Shown here one piece after another: positions 44,572 through 53,947 of a DNA stretch of 64,000 nucleotides (position 1 is its first letter; every line of letters starts with the position of its first letter). Source of the stretch: Vagococcus fessus (GTDB lineage: Bacteria > Bacillota > Bacilli > Lactobacillales > Vagococcaceae); NCBI RefSeq assembly GCF_003987565.1, contig NZ_NGJY01000001.1:620001-684000 (forward strand). Direction: 5' to 3'. The notes under the pieces were generated by a model that worked only from the letters and a program-made list of their open reading frames with translations, was not told where the DNA came from and ran no database searches. The position numbers and the translations under genes were made by a program.

Positions 44572-45261
44572 CTAGCGTGTGACTAGCAATTGTAAATAAT
44601 CAACCCAACCTGTCACGATCGATAGGCCTACAGCTATCATCAGTACACCAGACACGATATTAATTTGACGGTAATGTTGCTTAATCCAGGTCATCCCTGA
44701 TGTAAAGCGTGTCAATAAAAAGGTGGTTAAGATAAAGGGAATACTCATACCAATTGAATAAACGAGTAATAACCCACCACCTAGAAGTGCTGATTGACTT
44801 TGAGCAGCCAACATCAACGCTGTTCCTAGATAAGCACTTAGACAAGGCGTCCATCCTAATGCAAAAAGTGTCCCAAAGAAAAAGAATGTTCCTAGTCCGC
44901 TTGTTTCTTTTATTGAAACAGTTTTTTTCAAACCTAATTGAGCCATGTTCAACTTATTAAGAATAGGAATTAATTCTGTTATCTTTAGACCCGCAATCAT
45001 AATGAGTGTCCCTGTCACGATTTGAATTTCTCGACGATACGCTATTAAATAACGAGATAGACTTCCTGAAAACAGCCCCATCAAAACAAATACAACAGAA
45101 AAACCTAAGGTAAATGTCACTACCCTTGAAAGGACTGTACGCGTATTTTGTGACTGCGAACTGCCAACAAAATAAGAAACATAAACAGGCATCAGCGGTA
45201 AAATACAAGGTGATATAAAAGTTAGAATACCTTCTAGAAATAAAATTAAAAATAACGTCAT
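44572..45261 (-). CDS. ccdA: CcdA-family thiol-disulfide electron transporter
   Basis: A 229-residue membrane protein with six helices. The two redox cysteines sit in FISPCILP (Cys19) and GWTPCLSA (Cys140), one in each symmetric half. CcdA carries reducing power from cytoplasmic thioredoxin to extracytoplasmic thioredoxin-like proteins. It is the second gene in a unit hyp-ccdA-tlpA; short gaps (6 and 21 bases) support cotranscription. Confidence 0.93.
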   Translation of the reverse strand: MTLFLILFLEGILTFISPCILPLMPVYVSYFVGSSQSQNTRTVLSRVVTFTLGFSVVFVLMGLFSGSLSRYLIAYRREIQIVTGTLIMIAGLKITELIPILNKLNMAQLGLKKTVSIKETSGLGTFFFFGTLFALGWTPCLSAYLGTALMLAAQSQSALLGGGLLLVYSIGMSIPFILTTFLLTRFTSGMTWIKQHYRQINIVSGVLMIAVGLSIVTGWVDYLQLLVTR

Positions 45262-45267
45262 GTTATT

Positions 45268-45792
45268 CTATTCCCCCTTAATTTCTTGTTCTTCCTGAAC
45301 AGGTTCTACCTTATCCATAATCCAATTCTTCTCTTTTTTTACATAATGAGCTTTCGCTGCCATTGGAAATTGCTTTCTTGTTGGTGCTTCAATTACAAAA
45401 CGAGTGACTGTCTCCTTCTCATCTTTAGCTAACTCTTTCACCTTCAGCATCGTTGACTCCACAATCTTAGTTTGACTCTGTTGTTTAGCATTTGGATCCC
45501 CAATTGGTCGACACATCATATCTACTAATTCTGGTGTCATGCGCTTTGAAAGGCTCTCACGTTTTTCATTTGGTGATTGATTATCCTCAGCCCCGTAGAT
45601 ATCTTTAATTAATGTTTCATTATAGGTTTTAAATGCTTGGGCTTCCTTTTCTTTTTTTGTATGGTCAACAGATTGAGTCTGTTTGATAGTTGATTTAGTC
45701 GATTCTTTCGATGCTTCTGTTTCAGGTCTAAACCCAATATAGGCTGCACTACCAACTAGCACAACTGCTAGTCCAATTATAATTTTTTTCAT
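45268..45792 (-). CDS. Exported protein of unknown function in the ccdA operon
   Basis: A 174-residue protein with an N-terminal helix (MKKIIIGLAVVLVGSAAYIGF) serving as signal or anchor, a charged low-complexity stretch and a soluble domain (about residues 55-160) with one cysteine (MMCRPIGD). I recognise no family. It is the first gene of the unit with ccdA and the TlpA-like gene, so it may be a client or partner of that redox relay; that is inferred from position. AAGGAGAC precedes its start. Confidence 0.7.
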   Translation of the reverse strand: MKKIIIGLAVVLVGSAAYIGFRPETEASKESTKSTIKQTQSVDHTKKEKEAQAFKTYNETLIKDIYGAEDNQSPNEKRESLSKRMTPELVDMMCRPIGDPNAKQQSQTKIVESTMLKVKELAKDEKETVTRFVIEAPTRKQFPMAAKAHYVKKEKNWIMDKVEPVQEEQEIKGE

Positions 45793-45875
45793 AATAGTCT
45801 CCTTTTCGAACCATTAATATAACATATATCCACGCCCCTAGTCTTTCTTTTAGCTTCAAACAAACCTTAATTTTG

Positions 45876-45910
45876 TACAAAAAAGAAGCCTGTCATCAGA
45901 CAGACTCCTT
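45876..45910 (-). terminator. Rho-independent terminator after pheT
   Basis: AGTCTGTC / GACAGGCT (one G-U pair) with loop TGAT is followed on the minus strand by TCTTTTTTG. Confidence 0.82.
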
Positions 45911-45920
45911 ATTATTATTT

Positions 45921-48338
45921 TTAACGAATTTCAACTGAAAATTCTTCAACTAATGCAGCTTGAACTTTATCCATTGCTTTTGTAACCTCTTCATCTACTA
46001 GAGTTGCCTCTGTATTTAAGAATGTTAATGAATAAGCCATTGATTTTTTATCTGCTCCAAGTTTTTCACCTTGGAAGATATCAAATAATGTCACATCTGT
46101 TAAGAAACGTCCGCCATTCGCTTTAATTGTATCAACTAATGCTTGATTAGAGATAGACGCATCCACTAATAATGCCATATCACGTGACATTGCTGGGAAT
46201 TTAGAAACAGGTGCATACTTGATACCTGTGCTTGTTACAGCTAATAATTTTTCTAAATTAAGCTCAGCTACGTAAGTTTCTTTGATGTCATAAGCTTTAG
46301 CAGTTAAAGGATGAACTTGACCAACAAAGCCGATTACTTCTTCTCCAGCCATTAAGAATGCTGTACGTCCTGGGTGCATCTCTTTTAATTCATCTGTTGC
46401 AACAAATGTTGTCGCTTCAGTTAAACCAAGAGTTGTCAGGATACTCTCAACAATACCTTTAGCCACATAAAAATCTACCGGTGCTTTCGCAACTTGCCAG
46501 CTGCCTTGTTCTCTTAAACCTGTTAAGGCGAAACCTAATGAACGTGTTTCTGTAGGAAGAGCTTGACCCTCTTCTTGTTTAAATGTTTTACCAATTTCAT
46601 ATAAAGCCACATCGTTATTTTTACGCGCTGTATTGTAAGCCACATCTTCTAATAAACCACTGATTAAGTTTTGACGTAACACTGCACGGTCAGAACTCAT
46701 AGGAGATTGAAGCGCCACAACTGGAGCTTTATCTAACACAAATTGCGTTGCTTTTTCTTCGATTGTTAGCGCATAGCTAATCGCTTCTGTTAAACCATTT
46801 CCTTCAACTGACTCACGCATGGCACGAATTAGACGTTGCTCATCTGTTAAAGCACCTGGTAAAGCTTCACCACTTGGTAAAGTTGATGGTAAATTATCAT
46901 AACCATAGATACGTGCTACTTCTTCGATGATATCTGCTTCGATTGAAATATCCCAACGACGTCCAGGGATTGAAATAACATAACTTTCACCTGTCACTTC
47001 AAATTTGAAATCTAAAGCTGTTAAAATTTCATTCACTGCTTCAACTGTTAAATCAGTTCCTAAAGACCCATTGATACGTGATAATTCAATCGCTACTTTA
47101 GTATCAGGTGCTTTTGTTTCTTCTGCTACAACTTCACCAGAAACAACTGTTCCTTCACCTAATTCAGCCATCATTGCTGCAGCAAATTCACACGCTTCTG
47201 CTACTGTATCTAGGTTAATACCTTTTTCAAAACGGCTGCTTGATTCGCTACGTAACCCAAATTGTTTCGCTGATTTACGCGTTACAATCCCATCAAACGT
47301 CGCTGCTTCAATCGCAATCGTTGTTGTTTTTTCAGTGATTTCTGACTCTTGTCCACCCATAATACCTGCTAAAGCTAATGGTTTTTGACCATTCGTAATC
47401 ACGATATTATCAGGTGTAACCTCGCGTTCTTCACCATCAAGTGTCACTAATTTTTCGCCTGCTTGACCACGACGAACTAAAATTTCTTTTGAGCCTAATT
47501 CGTTATAATCAAATGCATGTAACGGTTGGCCGAATAATAATAACACATAGTTCGTCACATCTACCATGTTGTTAATTGGACGAATACCCGCATTCATTAA
47601 GCGTGTTTGTAACCATAATGGACTTTCTTTTACTGTCACATCTTTCACAATACGCATACGGTAGTTTGGTGTATCTTGTTTGTCTGCTACGCTTACTGAT
47701 AAGTAATCGCTCGCTTTTTCAGTTGTATCCTCAACCAATTCCTTTGTTGGGAATGTAGGTGTTTTACGATAAATAGCTGCTACTTCATGAGCCACTCCAC
47801 GCATGCTTAACGCATCTGCACGGTTTGGTGTGATTGATAATTCAACAATCGCATCATCCATTGCTAAATATGAAAAGACAGGTTCGCCAGCGTTTGCTTC
47901 CTCTGGCATGAAGTAAATTCCTTCAGCATAAGCTTTGGGTACAACACTGTCGCCATAACCAAGCTCTTGAAGTGAACATACCATTCCTAATGATACTTCG
48001 CCACGCATTTTACCTTTTTTGATTTTTACATTGCCATCAATTCGTGAGTTAGGTAATGCTACGATAACTTTTTTACCTGCCGCAATATTTGGAGCACCAC
48101 AGACGATTTGGTAAAGCTCTTCTTCACCCACATCGATTTGGCAAATTGATAAATGATCGCTATCTGGATGTGGCACGCATTCTTTCACATCACCTACGAC
48201 GATTTTTTTAAGTCCTTCTTCAGGAACATTTACTTCTTCAACTTCAATCCCTGTACGAGACATTTTATCTGCTAATTCATCTGGTGTAACAGATGATAAA
48301 TCAACTAATTCGTTTAACCATTTATAAGAAACTAACAT
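45921..48338 (-). CDS. pheT: Phenylalanine-tRNA ligase beta subunit
   Basis: An 805-residue beta subunit. In order: N-terminal tRNA-binding domain (about 40-150, with [19 protein letters not shown]), the B3/B4 editing domain (about 210-385), B5 (about 405-480) and the C-terminal FDX-ACB anticodon-binding domain (about 710-805, [14 protein letters not shown]). Length and order match Firmicute PheT. Its start is one base after the pheS stop, and the pair is controlled by the upstream T-box. Confidence 0.97.
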   Translation of the reverse strand: MLVSYKWLNELVDLSSVTPDELADKMSRTGIEVEEVNVPEEGLKKIVVGDVKECVPHPDSDHLSICQIDVGEEELYQIVCGAPNIAAGKKVIVALPNSRIDGNVKIKKGKMRGEVSLGMVCSLQELGYGDSVVPKAYAEGIYFMPEEANAGEPVFSYLAMDDAIVELSITPNRADALSMRGVAHEVAAIYRKTPTFPTKELVEDTTEKASDYLSVSVADKQDTPNYRMRIVKDVTVKESPLWLQTRLMNAGIRPINNMVDVTNYVLLLFGQPLHAFDYNELGSKEILVRRGQAGEKLVTLDGEEREVTPDNIVITNGQKPLALAGIMGGQESEITEKTTTIAIEAATFDGIVTRKSAKQFGLRSESSSRFEKGINLDTVAEACEFAAAMMAELGEGTVVSGEVVAEETKAPDTKVAIELSRINGSLGTDLTVEAVNEILTALDFKFEVTGESYVISIPGRRWDISIEADIIEEVARIYGYDNLPSTLPSGEALPGALTDEQRLIRAMRESVEGNGLTEAISYALTIEEKATQFVLDKAPVVALQSPMSSDRAVLRQNLISGLLEDVAYNTARKNNDVALYEIGKTFKQEEGQALPTETRSLGFALTGLREQGSWQVAKAPVDFYVAKGIVESILTTLGLTEATTFVATDELKEMHPGRTAFLMAGEEVIGFVGQVHPLTAKAYDIKETYVAELNLEKLLAVTSTGIKYAPVSKFPAMSRDMALLVDASISNQALVDTIKANGGRFLTDVTLFDIFQGEKLGADKKSMAYSLTFLNTEATLVDEEVTKAMDKVQAALVEEFSVEIR

Positions 48339-48339
48339 A

Positions 48340-49389
48340 TTATTTCTCCTTTACTGAAAATTGTTCTAAGAAACGAACATCATTTTGATAGAAATTACGA
48401 ATATCATTAACGCCGTAACGTAACATTGCAATACGGTCTGGCCCCATACCAAAGGCAAAGCCACTGTATACTGTTGGGTCAATTCCTGACATTTTAAGAA
48501 CGTTAGGATGAACCATACCCGCACCTAAAATCTCAATCCAACCTGTTTCTTTACAAACGTTACATCCTTTACCCCCACATTTGAAACAGCTCACATCCAC
48601 TTCAACTGATGGTTCAGTAAATGGGAAGTAACTTGGACGTAAACGAATTTCACGGTCATCGCCAAACATTTTCTTCATCACAACTTCAAGCGTTCCTTTT
48701 AAATCACCCATCGTAATGTTTTTATCAACCACTAATCCTTCAATTTGGTGGAATTGATGACTATGTGTGGCATCATCACTATCACGACGGAATACTTTAC
48801 CCGGACTAATCATGCGTAGTGGTCCTTTAGTAAAGTCATGTTTCTCCATTGTACGAGCTTGAACTGGAGAAGTATGTGTTCTTAGTAACAACTCTTCTGT
48901 AATATAGAACGTATCTTGCATATCACGAGCTGGATGATCTTTTGGTAAGTTCATACGCTCAAAGTTATACTCATCTTGCTCTACTTCAAAACCTTCTACA
49001 ATTTGGTAACCCATTCCTAAGAAGATGTCTTCCATCTCTGTCATTGTTTGTGTTAGAACATGGCTTGACCCTTGAACTAACTCTTTACCAGGAAGTGTCA
49101 CATCAAGTGTTTCTTTAGCAAGTTTACGGTTCAATTCTAATTCTTCTAATTGAACTTTCTTCTCTTCTAATTTTTCTGTTAAATGGTCACGAATTTCATT
49201 GGCGAAGCTCCCTACTACTGGACGCTCCTCTGCTGATAAATCTTTCATCCCACGTAATACTTCTGTGATTGGACCTTTTTTACCTAATGTTTCAACACGG
49301 ATTTGATTCAAATCGTTTAACGCATCACTTGCTGAAATCTTTTGTAATGTTTCTTCTTTTAACGCTTCTAATTGCTGTTTTAAAGACAT
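48340..49389 (-). CDS. pheS: Phenylalanine-tRNA ligase alpha subunit
   Basis: A 349-residue catalytic subunit with an N-terminal coiled coil (about 1-90) and class II core. Motif 2 (PGKVFRRD), [10 protein letters not shown], the [12 protein letters not shown] insert and motif 3 ([17 protein letters not shown]) are all visible. With PheT it charges tRNA-Phe. A GGAGTGA site precedes ATG 49389. It is directly downstream of the T-box leader. Confidence 0.97.
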   Translation of the reverse strand: MSLKQQLEALKEETLQKISASDALNDLNQIRVETLGKKGPITEVLRGMKDLSAEERPVVGSFANEIRDHLTEKLEEKKVQLEELELNRKLAKETLDVTLPGKELVQGSSHVLTQTMTEMEDIFLGMGYQIVEGFEVEQDEYNFERMNLPKDHPARDMQDTFYITEELLLRTHTSPVQARTMEKHDFTKGPLRMISPGKVFRRDSDDATHSHQFHQIEGLVVDKNITMGDLKGTLEVVMKKMFGDDREIRLRPSYFPFTEPSVEVDVSCFKCGGKGCNVCKETGWIEILGAGMVHPNVLKMSGIDPTVYSGFAFGMGPDRIAMLRYGVNDIRNFYQNDVRFLEQFSVKEK

Positions 49390-49423
49390 GTTTCTGTCAC
49401 TCCTTTTTTATGATTGAGGAAAA

Positions 49424-49680
49424 CAAAAAAAGACCTCATTCCTTATATAAGGAACGAGATCTCGCGGTACCATCCTATTTTATCGCAAAGCTAGACTTTG
49501 CCATACACTTTATTGTTGGTAACGATGTCCTGCGACACCGGTCTAATGTTTGGTTAGACAACTTAGGAAGTGAATTCATTTAGTGAGCCGCGCTTGGCTT
49601 TCAGTCAGTGGCCAATGCTCCCTGAGACGTCTCGTTTCTAAATTACTAGTTTCCCGCAATGTTTTTCTTCTATTACCAAT
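49424..49680 (-). ncRNA. T-box leader of pheST, Phe (TTC) specifier
   Basis: On the minus strand AGGATGGTACCGCG (49463-49476) is the T-box and GAATTCA in the specifier loop gives TTC (49572-49574), that is Phe, matching the regulated genes. The terminator stem GATCTCGTTCCTTA / AAGGAATGAGGTC at 49432-49461 is followed by TTTTTTTGTTTT. Stem I starts near 49650 with GAGACGTCTCAGGGAGC-type sequence. Confidence 0.93.
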
Positions 49681-49681
49681 T

Positions 49682-49710
49682 AGTCTACATGAATAACGAA
49701 GCTAGGTCAA
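49682..49710 (-). promoter_or_regulatory. Promoter of the pheST T-box transcript
   Basis: On the minus strand TTGACC (49705-49710) and TAGACT (49682-49687) are spaced by 17 bases, just ahead of the leader. Confidence 0.6.
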
Positions 49711-49721
49711 GTTTGGACTGA

Positions 49722-50054
49722 TTAAATCCACTTTTCAGCCCATGTTTGAATCTCTGCCATCACTTGTTTCAAATCCTTGCCTTTTTCTGTCAGACAATAC
49801 TCTACTTTTTTACTATTTTTACAATCTTCACAACGTGATACAATCTCGTTCGCTTCTAATTCTTTTAATCGCTCAACTAAAACACGGTCACTTACCTCTG
49901 GTATTTTTTGAGCTAATTGAGTAAAACGTTGACACCCTTCTTCTAACAGGACATCTATAATCAATCCATTCCAACGTTTACCCAGAATAGAGAATGTCTT
50001 TTCAAATTTTGGACACAGCTGAAACTGACGCTCCTGACAGTCACTTTCCTTCAT
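49722..50054 (-). CDS. HxlR-family regulator, YodB/CatR-like redox sensor candidate
   Basis: A 110-residue winged-helix protein; the core LCPKFEKTFSILGKRWNGLI is the YodB/CatR pattern, with the cysteine near the N terminus that senses quinones and diamide in those regulators. I use ATG 50054 (AGAGGTGG upstream); a longer frame to 50105 runs into the terminator of the HD-domain gene. Further cysteines (SDCQE, CEDC, YCLTEKG) are unusual in number. It has no adjacent target gene. Confidence 0.85.
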   Translation of the reverse strand: MKESDCQERQFQLCPKFEKTFSILGKRWNGLIIDVLLEEGCQRFTQLAQKIPEVSDRVLVERLKELEANEIVSRCEDCKNSKKVEYCLTEKGKDLKQVMAEIQTWAEKWI

Positions 50055-50089
50055 CTCTTTATCCACCTCTTCCTTCATACCCTTTTTCA

Positions 50090-50128
50090 AAATAAAAACA
50101 GCCAATAGACTTTGCTTTGACTGTTTTT
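50090..50128 (-). terminator. Rho-independent terminator after the HD-domain gene
   Basis: AAACAGTC / GGCTGTTT (one G-U pair) with a 15-base loop is followed on the minus strand by TTATTTTG. It overlaps the upstream end of the longer possible HxlR frame. Confidence 0.6.
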
Positions 50129-50141
50129 TAACTTGCTTTGA

Positions 50142-50651
50142 TTAGCTCGCCATTTTAAATAACGACGTCACTTTATGTTTCGCATTACGGTATACTGGCA
50201 CAACCACTTCATTGACTGCACAGTATTTATCAACCATCGTTACAATATAACTTTCTTTATAACGAGGAGGGGCAATTGTTGCCAACCACATATGCTTAAT
50301 TATAATGTCACGTTCTAAATCTGACAACTCTGTAATTTTTTCTGCATTTTTTACGGCCACACGCGGGTGAACGTAAGCATGGGTGCCACCATCATACTCT
50401 TCAGTGCGCCAATCATAGTGAAACAGATCATGTAACAATCCCGCACGAGCAGTGGAACGCGCATTCCCTTTCCATTTCTTAGCTAAACGGTAACTGATAT
50501 ATGATACTGAAATCGAATGGTCCAAACGCGTAGAATAGTGATGTTGCGTAAAGTCACCCAACTTTTGAACTTCTTCAGTGTTAATTAAATCTTCAATATA
50601 CGACATGTACTCTTCATCGGCTTGCCAATCATGCTTCAATCCATTCATCAT
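50142..50651 (-). CDS. HD-domain phosphohydrolase
   Basis: About 170 residues with an HD fold: RLDHSISVSYIS, then LLHDLFHYDW (HD dyad, metal site) and later HMWLATIAP. HD proteins hydrolyse phosphates of nucleotides or related molecules; the substrate is not predictable. Starts at 50651 or 50648 are both possible because the AAAAGG ribosome site is adjacent. An inverted repeat lies just upstream. Confidence 0.85.
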   Translation of the reverse strand: MMNGLKHDWQADEEYMSYIEDLINTEEVQKLGDFTQHHYSTRLDHSISVSYISYRLAKKWKGNARSTARAGLLHDLFHYDWRTEEYDGGTHAYVHPRVAVKNAEKITELSDLERDIIIKHMWLATIAPPRYKESYIVTMVDKYCAVNEVVVPVYRNAKHKVTSLFKMAS

Positions 50652-50658
50652 CCTTTTC

Positions 50659-50689
50659 AATTAAGATATGCTTTTACTACATCTTAATT
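50659..50689. promoter_or_regulatory. Inverted repeat next to the HD-gene ribosome site
   Basis: AATTAAGAT / ATCTTAATT (9 bp, 13-base centre) ends right beside the ribosome-binding site of the HD-domain gene. No T tract follows, so it is more likely an operator or an mRNA hairpin than a terminator. Confidence 0.4.
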
Positions 50690-50756
50690 CTACCACCAAC
50701 AGAAATAACAGTCCATTTAAGCACCTTAAATTAAACAAATCGTAAGAATTGTCATT

Positions 50757-51521
50757 TTATGTTAATGAAAACATTAAAATTCCTGCAGCAATGGCAACAT
50801 TTAAAGATTCTGCCTGGCCAACAATTGGAATATATAATTTTTTGTCTGTTAACGCTAAGACTTCTTCCGATACACCTTGACCTTCATTCCCCATCACAAG
50901 AGCAAATTCGCTTGTTTTTTCGACAGTTCGGTATGAGACTGCTTCGGGGTTTAATTCTGTTCCATAAACTGGAATATTAGTTTCTTTCATCTCGGCAATC
51001 ACTTCAGTCAATACCGCTTGACGAACTGTCACGTGGAAATGACTTCCTTGCATAGAACGTAAAACTTTAGCATTATAAATATCAGTTGTTCCCTCACCTA
51101 AGATAACAGTCTTAATCCCTGCGGCATCTGCTGTTCGAATCATCGTCCCTACATTACCAGGGTCTTGTACACCATCTAATAGAAGGAAAGTACCTGATTT
51201 AGGAATTTCCTCTTCTTTTTCTTTTCTAACAACCGCCATAATCCCTTGAGGAGCTGGGACAGACGACAAAGTCTTCATTACTTCTTCTGTTACTATATAC
51301 TCTTCTTCAACAGTACTTACTACTTTTGACATAGCTTCGAACAACGTTTGACCTGTTTCAGTGTAAAGGACGCTCTCTATTGAAGCACCTGCTTTTATCG
51401 CTTCTTGAACCAAGTGTTCACCTTCAACAATATAACGATTTGTTTCGTCACGGTATTTTTTCTTATCTAGTTTTTTTAATTCTTTTATATACGCATTCTT
51501 AGTAGATGTTATTTCTTTCAT
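50757..51521 (-). CDS. SpoU/TrmH-family rRNA methyltransferase (YsgA-like)
   Basis: A 254-residue SPOUT methylase with an N-terminal RNA-binding domain (YRDETNRYIVEGEHLVQEA) and the C-terminal knot: LLLDGVQDPGNVGTMIRTADA, ALVMGNEGQGVS and PIVGQAESLNVAIAAGIL. Such proteins methylate the ribose or base of 23S rRNA or tRNA; the target is not certain. It is divergent from the acylphosphatase gene. AGGTGACGA upstream is the ribosome site. Confidence 0.92.
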   Translation of the reverse strand: MKEITSTKNAYIKELKKLDKKKYRDETNRYIVEGEHLVQEAIKAGASIESVLYTETGQTLFEAMSKVVSTVEEEYIVTEEVMKTLSSVPAPQGIMAVVRKEKEEEIPKSGTFLLLDGVQDPGNVGTMIRTADAAGIKTVILGEGTTDIYNAKVLRSMQGSHFHVTVRQAVLTEVIAEMKETNIPVYGTELNPEAVSYRTVEKTSEFALVMGNEGQGVSEEVLALTDKKLYIPIVGQAESLNVAIAAGILMFSLT

Positions 51522-51674
51522 TGTTAATCGTCACCTAACTTTATAATTTTAATATCCATCAATTATAGCATTCTCTTCTTATTCCTACTATATAAATCCA
51601 CATTTCAGTTGTATAACGATCAGAATATCGTACAATAACAGTATCACATTAACTTTTATAGGAGGCGGTTATTA

Positions 51675-51950
51675 ATGAAACATGTAAAATTAACAGTTCA
51701 AGGAAAAGTACAGCATGTCGGCTTTCGTATCACTACTAAAATGGTAGCAGACCGACTACGAATTAAAGGTATTGTTAAAAACTTACCCGATGGCTCTGTT
51801 TATATAGAAGCAACTGGAGAAGAAACAAAATTAAACAAATTTATTTCCTTAGTAGAAGCTTCCCCTACTCCAAGTGGTCGTGTCGATACTATGACAACTG
51901 ACTTTGTCGATACTTTACCAAACTACACCACTTTTGATGTCACTTATTAA
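51675..51950 (+). CDS. acyP: Acylphosphatase
   Basis: A 91-residue enzyme hydrolysing acyl phosphates. The anion loop GKVQHVGFR (residues 10-18, Arg in the active site) and the conserved Asn in VKNLPDGSV are visible. AGGAGGC precedes the ATG. It lies between the SpoU-type methylase and yidC, a common order in enterococci. Confidence 0.95.
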   Translation: MKHVKLTVQGKVQHVGFRITTKMVADRLRIKGIVKNLPDGSVYIEATGEETKLNKFISLVEASPTPSGRVDTMTTDFVDTLPNYTTFDVTY

Positions 51951-52088
51951 ACCAGTATTCACAAAATCCTTAAGAAATAATTAAACAAGGAATCCGCTTT
52001 CCCTTTATTTTTTTATTTGATTGAAAATTAAGTGATTATCTATTATAGTTAACATTATCAGTAAATTTAGAAGTAAAGGAAGAATATA

Positions 52089-53051
52089 ATGAAAAAATCG
52101 CTTAAAAAAGGTCTTTTAGCATCTGGACTTTTCGGATTAGTTTTAACTCTATCAGGATGTGTTCAAACCTATAAATCAGGTCCAAATATTGGAAAACCAA
52201 CTGGTGATGGCTGGATGTATAACCTTTTAGTAGAACCTATGAGTCATTTAATCAACTACTTTGTTGATATCTTTAGTGGTAATTATGGATTAGCCGTTAT
52301 CGTCTTTACCTTGATTGTACGTGCGATTATCCTACCACTTGGCTTACACCAAACTAAAAAAGCTAGCTACCAATCAGAAAAAATGCAATACTTGAAACCG
52401 CAGATGTCTGCCATTCAAGCGAAACAAAAAGCTGCAACAACGCCGCAAGAGCAAATGGCTGCGAACCAAGAGCTTCAAGCTTTATACAAAGACAATAACA
52501 TGAGCATGTTTGGTGGGATGGGATGTTTACCACTTCTTATTCAAATGCCAATCTTTACTGCTTTATTCTTTACGATTAAGTATATGCCTGGTATCGAAAG
52601 CGCGACTTTCTTAGGCATTAACTTGGGTAAACCAAATATGATCTTAACTGTGCTAGCTGCTTTAAGTTACTTATTACAAAGTTACTTAAGTACAATCGGC
52701 ATGTCCGAAGAACAAAAGAAACAAATGAAGATGATGCTATTCATGTCTCCAATGATGATTGGATTTATCTCATTAAGTTCACCTGCCGGCGTAACACTTT
52801 ACTGGGTAGTCGGAGGGATTTTCAGTTGTATCCAAACACTGATTTCAAATCTTTACCAAAAACCACGTATTCGTAAACAAATTGCTGAAGAATTTAAAAA
52901 GAACCCACCTAAAGCAGTTGTTGTACCGACAGAAAAACCAAAAGAAGTCAATAAAACATACCAAGCTAAATCAACTAAACCAAGAAATGCACAGTTGAAT
53001 AATAAACAACCAAAAAACGGTCGTAATGCTGGTAAACAACAACGTAAATAA
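52089..53051 (+). CDS. yidC: Membrane protein insertase YidC (OxaA), lipoprotein form
   Basis: A 320-residue lipoprotein insertase: lipobox TLSGC (Cys24), five membrane segments starting with NYFVDIFSGNYGLAVIVFTL, and a basic C-terminal tail (residues 270-320) that binds ribosomes. The conserved arginine in helix 1 (TLIVRAIILPL) sits in the groove. It inserts membrane proteins with or without SecYEG. AAAGGAAGA precedes the ATG. Confidence 0.95.
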   Translation: MKKSLKKGLLASGLFGLVLTLSGCVQTYKSGPNIGKPTGDGWMYNLLVEPMSHLINYFVDIFSGNYGLAVIVFTLIVRAIILPLGLHQTKKASYQSEKMQYLKPQMSAIQAKQKAATTPQEQMAANQELQALYKDNNMSMFGGMGCLPLLIQMPIFTALFFTIKYMPGIESATFLGINLGKPNMILTVLAALSYLLQSYLSTIGMSEEQKKQMKMMLFMSPMMIGFISLSSPAGVTLYWVVGGIFSCIQTLISNLYQKPRIRKQIAEEFKKNPPKAVVVPTEKPKEVNKTYQAKSTKPRNAQLNNKQPKNGRNAGKQQRK

Positions 53052-53057
53052 TCTCGA

Positions 53058-53098
53058 AACACCTTCTTGAAAATAACATTCAAGAAGGTGTTTTTCTT
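53058..53098 (+). terminator. Rho-independent terminator after yidC
   Basis: AACACCTTCTTGAA / TTCAAGAAGGTGTT forms a 14-bp stem, followed by TTTCTTTC. Confidence 0.92.
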
Positions 53099-53314
53099 TC
53101 ATTTTTTTTTGAAAAAAACGGGGATAAAAAGAGTTATAGGACTATTCATAAAACCTTATACATCAGTAATTACAGCCTTTTCATAACTACAAAAAATTAT
53201 TTTTCATTTTTTTTCAAATAATACAGAAAATTACATAGTTAAATGAATTTATTTATGTTACCATGTGGAAGTAGTTGGTAAAAAAATAAATTTAACTAGC
53301 GAGGAGTTTTAAAA

Positions 53315-53935
53315 ATGTTTTCAAGAAATAAAAAAGATCAGTTTGGTGAGTTACTACATGACATGACGGTGAATCTAAAAGAAGCCGCAACATATTTTTC
53401 ATCTTTCTCTCTTGAGAAACCTGAAGATGTCGCTATCTTTTCTGAAACCATTAATAACTATGAATCTAAAGGAGATAAATTAGTTTACGATATGATCGTA
53501 GAACTTAACGATACATTTATCACACCTATTGAACGTGAGGATATCTTAGAATTAACAAACCGTATCGACGATGTTTTAGATTCAATGGAAAAAGCTGCCT
53601 TATCATTTGAAATTTGTCACTTATCAAAATTCAACGATGTTATCACTAAAATGGCTGCAGAAATTTGTGGCGCTACAGAAGAAATTGCTGAAGCAGTGGA
53701 TTACATCTTTACTAAAAAATTAAAAGAAGTAAATGGCTTATCTAAAAAAATCAAACAACATGAATCAAGATGTGATGATTTATACCGTGAAGCTTTACTT
53801 GCACTATTCCAAGAAGAAGAAGACCCAATTCGTATCATTCGCTACAAAACAGTTTATGAAGATTTAGAAGAAATCGCAAACTTCTGTGAGGATGTTTCTA
53901 AAACTTTAAATACAATTGTTATGAAGAACGCATAG
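53315..53935 (+). CDS. DUF47/PhoU-like phosphate transport regulator
   Basis: A 206-residue all-helical protein with PhoU-like repeats (DDVLDSMEKAALSFEICHL, ESKGDKLVYDMI). DUF47 genes are almost always next to a PiT phosphate transporter, as here (12 bases), and act as its partner or regulator. AGCGAGGAG precedes the ATG. It is the first gene of the pair; a weak promoter (TTACAT-17-TATGTT) lies about 40-70 bases upstream. Confidence 0.9.
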   Translation: MFSRNKKDQFGELLHDMTVNLKEAATYFSSFSLEKPEDVAIFSETINNYESKGDKLVYDMIVELNDTFITPIEREDILELTNRIDDVLDSMEKAALSFEICHLSKFNDVITKMAAEICGATEEIAEAVDYIFTKKLKEVNGLSKKIKQHESRCDDLYREALLALFQEEEDPIRIIRYKTVYEDLEEIANFCEDVSKTLNTIVMKNA

Positions 53936-53947
53936 GGGGCAATTTAA

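Noticed and set aside
51951-52088. Possible terminator after the acylphosphatase gene near 51990-52018
   Set aside because: AAGGAA and TTCCCTT could pair before a T run, but the stem is short and imperfect, so I do not list it.
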